41,878 nt of DNA. Origin: UBA685 sp002299005 (GTDB taxonomy: Bacteria > Pseudomonadota > Alphaproteobacteria > Puniceispirillales > Puniceispirillaceae). The notes under the pieces are model-generated. The model made no database searches. It was given only the letters and a program-made list of their open reading frames with translations, and was not told the DNA's origin. The stretch lies in contig CAXAAH010000011.1 in the NCBI GenBank assembly GCA_963966775.1, positions 1 through 41,878 of the forward strand, read 5' to 3'. The position numbers and the translations under genes are program-made. Position 1 is the stretch's first letter. Every line of letters starts with the position of its first letter. Below, one piece after another: positions 31,544-40,140 of the stretch.

Positions 31544-32494
31544 TTATTGTGAAGCTTCAGCAAGAAGCTGTTCAGATTCGTCGTAACCCTTCTTAATCAG
31601 AGCATCCAATTCTGCGCCCTGAATAATCTTAGCACCACCAAATGCGCGTTTAATCAACGCCCCGGCCTTTGTGCTTTCATCTGTTACAACACCGGCAATC
31701 GCATCTGCTAGCGCATTACGTGCCTCATCTGGCATGCCGCCTGGACCGGCAAGCATGAAGAATGCGTTACCATCATATTTGACGCCAAGATCTGACATTA
31801 GCGGCGCATCAGGTGTCTGAAGTAGCGGCTCTGACATAGCTGAAGCAAGGTTTACAAGCTCGCCCGCTGCCACGCCTTTATTTTGAATGCCAGCCATAAA
31901 GCCAATATCCATATCGCCCGCATTAACGCCGTTCATCACAGCCTTACCACCACGAACAGTGATAATGTTGAAATCAACGCCTTGCGCTTTGCCAAGCAAA
32001 TAAGCAAGGTCACCTAGACGCACGCCCATTGTACCAAAGCGAATCTGCTCACCAGCCTTAGCGGCGGCGATCACGTCATTAATATCTTTCCAACCCTTTG
32101 ATGACAGTGAGACAATACCCATCTGGGCGCCCGCTGTTGTTGTGATAGGTGTGAAATCAGCCGGCGTCATGCCTGCATCTGCCGTATAAAGGCTGTAGCC
32201 GAGAGATTCAGCCACAATCATACCCATGACAGTACCGTCATTAGGCTGGTCTTTCATTGCTTTCAAAAGGTTTACGCCACCCTTGCCAGTTACCTGTTCT
32301 GGGATGAACTGCCATCCTGTGCGTGATTCCAGCTCTTCTGCGATGAGGCGCGCTTGTGTATCAGCACCACCACCAGCCGCAAAGGCGATCATTAATTTAA
32401 TTGGACCAGGTGGTGTCCAATCATTAGCCGTTGCCGGCAGTGTTGTGGCCATAAGCCCAATTGCGGCAACCACCGCTGTCATTAGTTTTTTCAT
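31544..32494 (-). CDS. tctC: TTT periplasmic solute-binding protein, TctC/Bug family (second system)
   Basis: This 316-aa protein has a signal peptide (MKKLMTAVVAAIGLMATTLP, cleavage near ATA|NDW) and the Bug fold opening PIKLMIAFAAGGGADTQARL, then VTGKGGVNLLKAM, with the usual glycine-rich ligand loop. RBS GGGAGGA lies five bases before the ATG. It begins a minus-strand operon divergent from a MarR regulator across a 109-base region that carries twin dyads, so it is probably MarR-controlled. It differs strongly from the first TctC (3189-4163), suggesting a different ligand. Confidence 0.93.
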   Translation of the reverse strand: MKKLMTAVVAAIGLMATTLPATANDWTPPGPIKLMIAFAAGGGADTQARLIAEELESRTGWQFIPEQVTGKGGVNLLKAMKDQPNDGTVMGMIVAESLGYSLYTADAGMTPADFTPITTTAGAQMGIVSLSSKGWKDINDVIAAAKAGEQIRFGTMGVRLGDLAYLLGKAQGVDFNIITVRGGKAVMNGVNAGDMDIGFMAGIQNKGVAAGELVNLASAMSEPLLQTPDAPLMSDLGVKYDGNAFFMLAGPGGMPDEARNALADAIAGVVTDESTKAGALIKRAFGGAKIIQGAELDALIKKGYDESEQLLAEASQ

Positions 32495-32533
32495 AACATC
32501 CTCCCTATTTTACTAGTGAGCAAGCCATAATAT

Positions 32534-32569
32534 AGTTGCCTCGTCAACTAAAAGGTTGACCTCGCAACT
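32534..32569. promoter_or_regulatory. Twin MarR operator-like dyads
   Basis: Two 16-bp inverted repeats lie in the tctC-marR intergenic region: AGTTG-CCTCGT-CAACT (32534-32549) and GGTTG-ACCTCG-CAACT (32554-32569). Their centres are exactly 20 bases apart, about two helical turns, so both would face the same side of DNA. They sit between the divergent starts (32494 and 32604), the expected place for a MarR repressor controlling both directions. Seen directly; binding inferred. Confidence 0.65.
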
Positions 32570-32603
32570 ATTTGTCATGACTATTAGAATTAAGAGGTGT
32601 GAG

Positions 32604-33080
32604 ATGACAAAACAGCGTGATGGTGAACTTGACGGCGGATTGCGCCAGCTCAATCAATTTCTGACCTATCGTGTCTCAAGATTGCACGCAAAGCTTAACG
32701 CACAAGCATCGCGCATTTTGAACAAGTCTGTCGGCATTACGTTAAATCAATGGCGCATGATAGCCTTTATCGGGGGTGCCGGAAAACTGACAGCCTCTGA
32801 GCTAATCGCTGCGACCGCGATGGATAAAGGGCTTGTTAGTCGCAATGTAAAGTCACTCATTGCAAGCGGGCTTGTCATATCATCCCCCAGCGAGCGCGAT
32901 AACCGCGTTCAGGTCCTCAGTCTAACGCCCCGTGGCAAACACGTCTTTGAGGTTGCTCTACCACGCATGCAAAGACGCCAAGATGATCTGCAGCTAGCTT
33001 TGAGCGCAGATGAAATAGCAACATTCCGCTCAGTCGTTGACAAGTTAGAAAGAGCGGCAGAAAAAATGGATGAAATATGA
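32604..33080 (+). CDS. MarR-family transcriptional regulator
   Basis: The 158-aa protein has the MarR winged helix-turn-helix: GITLNQWRMIAFIGGAGKLTASELI, then ATAMDKGLVSRNVKSLIASGLV (recognition helix) and the wing SSPSERDNRVQVLSLTPRG, flanked by dimerisation helices. MarR proteins usually repress catabolic genes until a phenolic or aromatic ligand binds. GAGGTG lies four bases before the ATG at 32604; in-frame starts at 32556 and 32577 would overlap the operator region. Its stop overlaps the next sulfatase by four bases (ATGA), so regulator and enzyme are co-expressed. It probably controls both its own operon and the divergent TTT operon. Confidence 0.92.
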   Translation: MTKQRDGELDGGLRQLNQFLTYRVSRLHAKLNAQASRILNKSVGITLNQWRMIAFIGGAGKLTASELIAATAMDKGLVSRNVKSLIASGLVISSPSERDNRVQVLSLTPRGKHVFEVALPRMQRRQDDLQLALSADEIATFRSVVDKLERAAEKMDEI

Positions 33081-34495
33081 CCTCCAACCTTTTAGTTATT
33101 CTATCGGATGAGCATCAAGCGCGCGCTATGGGCTGTGCTGGTCATCCTTTTGTGCAAACACCGAATTTGGATGCGCTAGCGGCGCGGGGGATGCGCTTTA
33201 CAGATGCTTATACGCCCTCGCCTATTTGTGTGCCTGCACGGGCGAGTTTTGCGACAGGAAAGCATGTGCACGAGACGCGGCTATGGGATAATGCGATGCC
33301 CTATCATGGCCAGATTCGTGGCTGGGGACATTGCCTGCAAGATGCGGGTGTGCCTGTCGAAAGCATTGGCAAATTGCATTATCGCCGCCAAGGCGATCCC
33401 GCCGGCTTTGACCAAGAACATATCCCGATGCATGTCGCGAATGGTGTCGGCATGGTCTGGGGTTCGGTGCGCCATGAGGACCAGCGCATCACCCCTGCCA
33501 CACGTATGCTAGGCGATTATATTGGCCCCGGCGATAGCAAATATACCGACTATGACCAATCAGTCACGACCAGAACTGAACAATGGCTCGGTGATAAGGC
33601 TGAGGCTGATAGGCCTTGGTGTTTATATGTCGGTCTTGTCGCGCCGCATTTCCCGCTTGTTGTGCCAGAAGAATTTTTCAATCTTTACCCCACCGACACC
33701 ATGCCCGCCTCCAAATTAAGGCCAGATGAAGGCTATGAGCGCCACCCCTGGGTTGAATTACAATGCTCACAATTTGATAGTGAGGGGTCTTTTAAATCTG
33801 AAGCAGAGCGCCGTGATGCTATCGCCGCTTATTATGGCCTTGTCAGCTGGATGGATCATAATGTCGGCCGGATTCTTGCCGCCCTGAAAGATAGCGATCA
33901 GCTTGAGAATACAACCATCATCTATTCATCGGATCATGGTGATAATGTGGGCGCACGCGGCCTATGGGGCAAGTCTAACCTATATCAAGAAAGTGTGTCT
34001 GTGCCGATGATCATGGCAGGACCAAATATCACGCCCGGCACGTGTGATACGCCGGTCGATTTGCTGGATTTATCTGCCACCATCCCCGCCCATTTTGGGC
34101 TCGATTTTGACTGTCATGGCTGCCCTTTGAGCGAGATTGCCGCACAGCCGACAGAGCCAGACAGGCCGATTATCAGCCAATATCACGCCATTGGGGCGGT
34201 CTCAGGCGCGTTCATGCTCCGCAAAGGACGCTGGAAGCTGAATTATTATGCGCGGTTTGAACCTGAATTATTCGATTTGATTGCCGACCCTGAAGAGATA
34301 ACAAATCTCGCCACTGACCCCGCTCATTCTGATATTTTGGCAAAGCTGATGGCAGAATTTTCTGGCATGATTGACCTTGATGCCGCGAATGAACAGGCCT
34401 TTGCGGATCAGGCGGCGATGATTGAGGGATATGGCGGGCTAGAGGCGGCCTTGAAATTGGGGGCACCTGGCGCGACCCCCCCACCAAAGACATAA
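33077..34495 (+). CDS. Cytoplasmic type I (formylglycine) sulfatase, choline-sulfatase-like
   Basis: The 472-aa sulfatase has metal ligands at Asp11 and Glu12 (ILSDEHQARAMG), the formylglycine motif CVPARASFATGK (Cys51), and the C-terminal metal segment YSSDHGDNVGARG with Lys in LWGKSN. The N-terminal half follows choline-sulfatase-like enzymes (TPNLDALAARGMRF, SPICVPARASF, RLWDNA), but substrate cannot be fixed. There is no signal peptide. It is translationally coupled to the MarR gene upstream and lies 17 bases before an MBL-fold hydrolase. It is not a close copy of the sulfatase at 27810-29336, so the two probably act on different esters or positions. A formylglycine maturase must be encoded elsewhere. 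Confidence 0.9.
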   Translation: MTSNLLVILSDEHQARAMGCAGHPFVQTPNLDALAARGMRFTDAYTPSPICVPARASFATGKHVHETRLWDNAMPYHGQIRGWGHCLQDAGVPVESIGKLHYRRQGDPAGFDQEHIPMHVANGVGMVWGSVRHEDQRITPATRMLGDYIGPGDSKYTDYDQSVTTRTEQWLGDKAEADRPWCLYVGLVAPHFPLVVPEEFFNLYPTDTMPASKLRPDEGYERHPWVELQCSQFDSEGSFKSEAERRDAIAAYYGLVSWMDHNVGRILAALKDSDQLENTTIIYSSDHGDNVGARGLWGKSNLYQESVSVPMIMAGPNITPGTCDTPVDLLDLSATIPAHFGLDFDCHGCPLSEIAAQPTEPDRPIISQYHAIGAVSGAFMLRKGRWKLNYYARFEPELFDLIADPEEITNLATDPAHSDILAKLMAEFSGMIDLDAANEQAFADQAAMIEGYGGLEAALKLGAPGATPPPKT

Positions 34496-34512
34496 AAGAG
34501 GGACAGAGCAAC

Positions 34513-35367
34513 ATGGCTATGAAGCTCACAATTTTAGGATCTGGCTCACCTGAAGCCCATGCCCGCCGCGCCTCATCTGGCTATTTGATAGAGGTTGGCT
34601 CAGATCGTATTTTGTTGGATTGTGGCGGCGGCATTGTCGATAATTTGATCCGCTCTGGCCGGATGCCCAAAGACATCACGCATTTATTTTTTACCCATTA
34701 CCATTCCGACCATATGATGGATTATCCGCGTCTGGTGCATGCGGCATGGGATGAAGGCGGCGCCCCGCTTAAGGTGTTTGGGCCAAAACCACTTGCCGCT
34801 ATCACCGAAGGCATTTTTGGCAAAGACGGCTTTCTCAGTCATGATTTGCGCGCGCGCACACAGTTGCCGCAAAGCCAACAGGTTTGGGTGGCGCGTGGTG
34901 GCACATTGCCACGCGCTTGGCCCGCACCTGAGATAGTTGAAATTGAACCTGGCTTTGTCTTTGAAGGCGATAATTGGCGCCTCACCACAGCGCGCGCCAC
35001 CCATGCACAGCCAATTCTAGCATGTTTGGGCTTTGCGATAGAAGCTGGCGGGCGCAAATTTGTTTATTCAGGTGATACGGGCATTAATGATGATATCACC
35101 GCCCTTTGCCAAGAGGCCGATTTCCTGTTGCATTGGTGTTATCGCGGGGCCGGAGAGACATTGCACCCCGCCTTAATGCCCTTTAGCCCAGACCCTAGCG
35201 AGGTTGCGGATATGGCCGAGGCGGCAGGCGTCAAGCGCCTGTACCTCACCCATTTCCGCGCCCATATGGATAGTGACGACAATCATATAAAGGCCAGAGC
35301 TGACCTAGCCGCGCACTTTTCTGGCGAGGCTGGCATTGTTGAAGATCTCGACACATTTGAGATTTAA
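34513..35367 (+). CDS. Metallo-beta-lactamase-fold hydrolase (RNase Z/arylsulfatase-like)
   Basis: The 284-aa protein has the MBL metal motif THYHSDHMMD (His62, His64, Asp66, His67), a second His near 164 (RATHAQPI), the bridging Asp in YSGDTGIND and a final His in LTHFRAH. The opening LTILGSGSPEAHARRASSGYL is that of the RNase Z/AtsA-like branch, which includes some arylsulfatases and lactone or ester hydrolases. It is the third gene of the marR-sulfatase operon (RBS GAGGGA nine bases before the ATG), so an ester or sulfate ester substrate is plausible. No tRNase exosite is visible. Specific activity unknown. Confidence 0.85.
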   Translation: MAMKLTILGSGSPEAHARRASSGYLIEVGSDRILLDCGGGIVDNLIRSGRMPKDITHLFFTHYHSDHMMDYPRLVHAAWDEGGAPLKVFGPKPLAAITEGIFGKDGFLSHDLRARTQLPQSQQVWVARGGTLPRAWPAPEIVEIEPGFVFEGDNWRLTTARATHAQPILACLGFAIEAGGRKFVYSGDTGINDDITALCQEADFLLHWCYRGAGETLHPALMPFSPDPSEVADMAEAAGVKRLYLTHFRAHMDSDDNHIKARADLAAHFSGEAGIVEDLDTFEI

Positions 35368-35413
35368 AACAGCGCCAAATGCCCCACGATTATAACCGGC
35401 TCCCGTTTACATG

Positions 35414-36766
35414 CTAGGCGCGTTTGATTGGCTTTGCGTCCACCTTAACTCTGATGACTTTCTGGATATGACGCTCCACTGTTGGCTTGCCAGACCCGCC
35501 ATCAGGCTCGCCCCAAATCAAGGTTAGCTCTTGCCCATCCTTGGCAAGCTCTGGCGCAATCGATGCAAGCGACATGCAAGATCTCATCGCCTCTGAATAT
35601 ACAGGATAGAACGACACGCCAACATCTTTGCCTTCATGTTGAACGCGGTCACTTGGTGAGGTTGAATAATTGCCCGTTGGCAATTCAATCTTCTTATAGC
35701 GCTCGCCATCACCAAAGGCACTGGCATAAACAGAGACCACATCCTCAGCGTTCCATAATAGGCGCACCTTCTTCAGCTTCTCTTCTGGCTGTAATTTTTC
35801 CAATGCCGCCCGGCCAACAAATTCATGGTCAAATTTCACCATAAACCCATAGCCAAGATCATAAGGGGTGCGATAAAAATCTTCGACATTGCCTGTCGCC
35901 ATTGAGCCGCCAATTGAATGCTTTGCTTCAAAGCTTGTCTCAGGCAACCATTCACGATAGGCGCGCATCGCATCACTTGTATAAATCGCTGGTAGGCACG
36001 ATCCGACCCAGCCAGATACACAGGCTGTTACCGGATAAATGCGGCCGCCAATTTGTGCAAGGTCATATTTTTTTCCCGCTTCCAGAATAAGCGCGCGAAC
36101 GGCCTCGCCTTCTTCGGATGGCCCCCAAAACTCATAGCCCGGCTCACCAGACATACGGTGGTTCAACGCACATACCTGATAGTCCCCAACATTGAAGCGG
36201 CCCATTTTGAAGAACGGAATATCTGGAATTGGCCCATTATTTAATTCATTGAAAATCTTATCAGCATTCGGCCCTTGAACCTGAAAACGATAGAGGCGGC
36301 GATCTGTCAGATTGGCTGTTGGGCGGTCAATATATGCGACCTCAACATCATAATCACCCTGTTCGATTTGGAACCGAAGCCAGTTGGCAACCATCGGCTT
36401 GCCGACCATAAGGACCTTATTTTCTTCCTCACAGAACAGCACAGAATCGCCGATATATTGCCCATCTTCATTACAAACGACATATTGCTTGGCCTGCATG
36501 GCGCCAAAATCTTTGAATGAATTCACCCCAAAATCTGACAATAAGCGCACAACGTCTGGGCCTTCAAAGCAAACATCTGTCATATGGTGAGACATGTTCT
36601 GGAATATCGCAGAGGTGCGCCACGCGCGTTGCTCATCAAGCCAATTCGAAAATTCTGGCTGTACAGGAAACGTAAATTTCTGCGCATGCGCATTATAGAG
36701 CATCGACCACACATCATCATGGCCATCGATCTTTTCCTGAAGTGATCTCACATTTGAACTCGACAT
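35414..36766 (-). CDS. Tetrahydrofolate-dependent aryl O-demethylase, LigM/DesA-like
   Basis: The 450-aa GcvT-fold protein aligns over its length with the vanillate/3-O-methylgallate demethylase LigM as I remember it: FTFPVQPEFSNWLDEQRAWR, SHHMTD, AKQYV, VQGPNAD, GYEFWGPSE, PAIYTSD..AYREWLPE and YGFMVKFDHEFVGR. Tyr244 in GGRIYP occupies the place of LigM's catalytic Tyr247. LigM moves the methyl group of aryl methyl ethers to tetrahydrofolate, giving 5-methyl-THF. DMSP demethylase DmdA is related but shorter and lacks these motifs. It lies 100 bases after the reductive dehalogenase on the same strand and convergent with the MBL gene. The gap contains the palindrome ATGATATCAT (36842-36851), so it may also have its own promoter. 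Substrate inferred from neighbours. Confidence 0.85.
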   Translation of the reverse strand: MSSSNVRSLQEKIDGHDDVWSMLYNAHAQKFTFPVQPEFSNWLDEQRAWRTSAIFQNMSHHMTDVCFEGPDVVRLLSDFGVNSFKDFGAMQAKQYVVCNEDGQYIGDSVLFCEEENKVLMVGKPMVANWLRFQIEQGDYDVEVAYIDRPTANLTDRRLYRFQVQGPNADKIFNELNNGPIPDIPFFKMGRFNVGDYQVCALNHRMSGEPGYEFWGPSEEGEAVRALILEAGKKYDLAQIGGRIYPVTACVSGWVGSCLPAIYTSDAMRAYREWLPETSFEAKHSIGGSMATGNVEDFYRTPYDLGYGFMVKFDHEFVGRAALEKLQPEEKLKKVRLLWNAEDVVSVYASAFGDGERYKKIELPTGNYSTSPSDRVQHEGKDVGVSFYPVYSEAMRSCMSLASIAPELAKDGQELTLIWGEPDGGSGKPTVERHIQKVIRVKVDAKPIKRA

Positions 36767-36866
36767 ATTATTTTTTCCTACCTTATTCGCCGATTATTTA
36801 TTCATTTGTGGGCTTTGCCCGCCCCTTAAAACATCACATAAATGATATCATGTTACGTACGCGACA

Positions 36867-39800
36867 TTACAGGTCAACTTCGATGACGCCATTTTCTTGT
36901 GCCGCACGCGATTGGCATAAAATAACCTGTGTTTCGCGTTGCTTTCCAGACAGCACAAAGTCACGATGCTCAACCTCACCTGCGAGCAGGCCACATTTGC
37001 AGACCCCGCACAGACCATCATCACATTTAACATCAATCGGAATCCCGTTTTCTGTCAGCACATCTGTTGCCGATTTATCGGCTGGCACATGAAGCTCTTT
37101 ACCAGATTTCACAAGCTTTAAGATGAAATCATGATTCTCGTAATCTGGCTGTTCTGGCACGCTGAAATATTCCAGATGCCGCGCCTCTTCGGGGAAGCCT
37201 TGCCTTTCGGCCGCTTCAATCACGCCATTCATATATCTATCTGGCCCACAGGTATAAACATGCCAGCCATCTGCATAATCAGATAAAATACTATCTAAAT
37301 CAGCCCGCTTATTTTCATCAGATATATGAAGCGTCACACGCTCCGCCCACGGCATATCTGCCAGATCTTGCAAGAAGCCGGCATTATCTCGGCTACTAGC
37401 TGAGTAATGAAGCTCAAAATCCATCCCAAGATGGTGCATCCTATGCGCAAACGCGATCATAGGCGTAATCCCAATGCCGCCGCCCATCAAAAAGGTCTTG
37501 GTCGCTTGTTCATTTAGAGGGAAATGATTAATCGGCTCCGAGATAAATATTTTGCGACCTTCACTAAAGATACGATGAAGAAGCTTTGATCCGCCCTTGC
37601 CTTCATCTTCGCGCAACACGCCAATTTGGTATTTCGACCGGTCAGCCGGGTCACCTGACATGGAATATTGGCGCAGATATTCCGGTGCAACAACGATATC
37701 AAGATGCGCCCCTGCCGCCCATTCAGGCAGGTCGGAGCCATCAAGCGCGCGCAATTCATATTTCGTGACATCCTTGGTCATCGCCTCAACTTTGGACACC
37801 TTTACACGCAACACAGGCGACGGCCCATCATTTGTATAAATATGAAGATGGTCGCGCTCACCTTTGGAAATCTTTGCTTTATATTCCTCTGCTGTTACCA
37901 GCGCTTGATAAGCCTCAATCCCTGCCTCACGGTCCATAGGGAACGGATATAGATGCGGATGCGGCGCCAAATTCGCCGGATAGACAGCCAGCGTTTGATC
38001 TTCGAACTTTAATTTCAAATCCTTTTGTAAGCCGCGTCGATTAACAGGTTCTTGCACCGGATGGTAGGCGCCATCATCACCAAGTTTCAGATCCCACCAC
38101 CATTTCTTTTGGTCATTCAAGCCGCCATTGCCGACAAAATCATCAAGCTTTGCCAAGGCAGGTGCCGCCTTTGGAATATTCATGGCAGCCCAGCGGAATG
38201 GCTTTTCAGCAAATAGCCCCTCAAGGTTCCAAGGGCAGGTTTTCATACAGCGCCCACACATCGCACCGCCCGGTGTTGTGATCCGATAGGTTGAGCATTT
38301 CTGGCTATCTGACTTCCAAGTCTCATAGCCATTAAACATCAATTTCGGACCAGCGGTAATCGCCCCAGCAGGGCATTCACGCGCGCATTTGTTACATTGC
38401 TCACAGAATTTTTGCAGACCAAAATCAATCGGCTTATCATGCGCCATCGGCATATCGGTTGTCACCACACCTGATTTCAGGCGCGGGCCAAGAAACGGGT
38501 TTAAGATCACCTCACCAATACGCGATACCTCGCCTAGACCCGATAATAGCAACAATGGCGGCTGAATCACTTTGCCTTCCATATTTGTATGGGCCGCCGC
38601 CTTGAAACCAAGATTTCGGATATGTTTTGCAATAATCCCGCCAAGCAATGAAAAGCGCAGATAAGCGCGCATAGAGAGCGATACAGATATCCAATCATCG
38701 CCGCTCGCACCATCCATCGTCTCAAAGCCTTGGTCAATAATCATGCTGATCGCTTGGTCATGCGGCGGGTCAATTTTTGCCCCCGTCGCATCATGCGAAT
38801 ACCACACCCATTCAGGGCACCGGCTAAGGCCCGCAGCATCAGCCCCCAGAAAATAAGACGCCGCCTTGATATTGGCTGCATTACGCTCAGCATCTGTGGG
38901 GCGCGGCCCATCCGCAGATGGCCCATCTTGGAACAGCACAAAGGCCCCCATCAGCCTGCGCTGTGCCCCTGCTGTGGCGGCCTTATTACTAAAATAGCCA
39001 CCGGTGGCATTTTCCTGAACGGCCTTGCCCAATTCCCCAAATTTCGCGCGCGCAAACATATCCGTTCGCTTTGGCACACGCGGGATATTCGCCTCGTCAA
39101 TATATGTTGTCGGGCTATCTACCCGCTTGAGCGTCTCAAACGGATGCGGGCCATCAACATAATCACGCTTTGCATAAGGATCGCGGGTAAGCCCCCCCTT
39201 GACCGACCCTTTGCCCATCCACCATGACGGGCCGCTTGTTGCCATCCATGGCTGAGATTTGGCAAGTGGCTTGTCTGTTAGCAGTGGCAGATTTGTCGTC
39301 ACAGCCGCAAGGCCAAAGCGTGCGCCAAGCCACGGCGCCTCTAAGGCACCATCTTTGACAGATGCCAGCCCTGCCGCAACAGCCAGCTTGTTTAAATCCA
39401 CGCCTGAAGTTGTCGCCGTATGGGCCAGCGCATCATAGCCAAGCGTGCGAATATAATTGCCCATAATCACAGCCGCTTCGGACGAACGAAGACATGCCCT
39501 GTGATCTTGCGCATCCAATATCCAATCACTTCCCGGCTCTTCTGGAGATGGGTCACGCAAATGTTCAAACAAGATAATGATCGCATGCGTGTGGTGGCTA
39601 AATTGTGCCGGCGGCGCATTCATGGCATCTTTCAGACCTGCCATAATCATATCAATGCCCGAAGCAATAGAAGTTGTCTGTCTTGTTTTCAGATCTTCTG
39701 CCAGCCGGTCAATATCAGGGTTGCGCAAAGGCGTGTCTAGAAAGGCCGTTTTTGGCAACTCACAAATGCCAACCATCGAGGCATCACCAAAATAACCAAA

Positions 39801-40070
39801 CGCCTTTAGGTGATTGGCGCGTTCTTGCAAATCTGCGGGTATAGTTGACTTGACCTTATTCACCTTGCCATGCGTTGTCGCATCCATGGCCGCCTGATAT
39901 TCGCCCATTGCATTGACGATAGATGTTACTTGCTCTGGGCGTGAGAAATCTAAGGCACGCATTGCCGGCGTATGCGTCAAATCGGCTTCATCACATCGCG
40001 CTAATCGCTCTAGCGGGTAAGGGCCAAAATGAAAGGGCCTATCGCGATTTGAAAATAACTTAGAATACAA
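36867..40070 (-). CDS. Self-sufficient catabolic reductive dehalogenase (RdhA-flavin-ferredoxin fusion)
   Basis: The 1067-aa protein combines a cobalamin-dependent reductive dehalogenase with its own reductase. Residues 1-350 are a degenerate copy of the catalytic fold and 370-550 the active-type copy (Tyr424 in WVWYSHD is a possible catalytic Tyr). Two [4Fe-4S] sets follow: Cys556/559/562/566 (CEQCNKCARECP) and Cys592/605/608/612. Then come a flavin domain (RQYS, 800-803), an NAD(P) domain (GGGIGITPM, 863-871; CGPD, 941-944) and a C-terminal plant-type [2Fe-2S] (Cys1016/1021/1024/1052). This is the layout of BhbA/NpRdhA-type enzymes, which dehalogenate halophenols such as 3,5-dibromo-4-hydroxybenzoate using NAD(P)H in the cytoplasm. 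There is no Tat signal. The start is TTG at 40070 with GGAG seven bases upstream. Confidence 0.9.
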   Translation of the reverse strand: MYSKLFSNRDRPFHFGPYPLERLARCDEADLTHTPAMRALDFSRPEQVTSIVNAMGEYQAAMDATTHGKVNKVKSTIPADLQERANHLKAFGYFGDASMVGICELPKTAFLDTPLRNPDIDRLAEDLKTRQTTSIASGIDMIMAGLKDAMNAPPAQFSHHTHAIIILFEHLRDPSPEEPGSDWILDAQDHRACLRSSEAAVIMGNYIRTLGYDALAHTATTSGVDLNKLAVAAGLASVKDGALEAPWLGARFGLAAVTTNLPLLTDKPLAKSQPWMATSGPSWWMGKGSVKGGLTRDPYAKRDYVDGPHPFETLKRVDSPTTYIDEANIPRVPKRTDMFARAKFGELGKAVQENATGGYFSNKAATAGAQRRLMGAFVLFQDGPSADGPRPTDAERNAANIKAASYFLGADAAGLSRCPEWVWYSHDATGAKIDPPHDQAISMIIDQGFETMDGASGDDWISVSLSMRAYLRFSLLGGIIAKHIRNLGFKAAAHTNMEGKVIQPPLLLLSGLGEVSRIGEVILNPFLGPRLKSGVVTTDMPMAHDKPIDFGLQKFCEQCNKCARECPAGAITAGPKLMFNGYETWKSDSQKCSTYRITTPGGAMCGRCMKTCPWNLEGLFAEKPFRWAAMNIPKAAPALAKLDDFVGNGGLNDQKKWWWDLKLGDDGAYHPVQEPVNRRGLQKDLKLKFEDQTLAVYPANLAPHPHLYPFPMDREAGIEAYQALVTAEEYKAKISKGERDHLHIYTNDGPSPVLRVKVSKVEAMTKDVTKYELRALDGSDLPEWAAGAHLDIVVAPEYLRQYSMSGDPADRSKYQIGVLREDEGKGGSKLLHRIFSEGRKIFISEPINHFPLNEQATKTFLMGGGIGITPMIAFAHRMHHLGMDFELHYSASSRDNAGFLQDLADMPWAERVTLHISDENKRADLDSILSDYADGWHVYTCGPDRYMNGVIEAAERQGFPEEARHLEYFSVPEQPDYENHDFILKLVKSGKELHVPADKSATDVLTENGIPIDVKCDDGLCGVCKCGLLAGEVEHRDFVLSGKQRETQVILCQSRAAQENGVIEVDL

Positions 40071-40129
40071 ACTTTAACTCCGCTTTACTTACTTTTTATT
40101 TCCATAAAAATGATGAGATTAATGCATTT

Positions 40130-40140
40130 GACACGGTGTC
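40130..40140. promoter_or_regulatory. Dyad upstream of the reductive dehalogenase
   Basis: GACAC-G-GTGTC is a perfect inverted repeat about 60 bases before the dehalogenase start, overlapping the stop codon of the upstream MBL gene. It could be an operator for a dehalogenase promoter within the 69-base gap, but the dyad is short and no regulator gene is adjacent. Tentative. Confidence 0.25.

Noticed and set aside
950..32494. The two TTT operons as a recent duplication
   Set aside because: Subunits share only family motifs, differ in length, and have unrelated hairpins and neighbours.
35414..36766. DMSP demethylase (DmdA) as an alternative for the GcvT-fold protein
   Set aside because: DmdA is about 370 residues; this protein is 450 residues and matches LigM-specific segments along its length, including the Tyr244 region.
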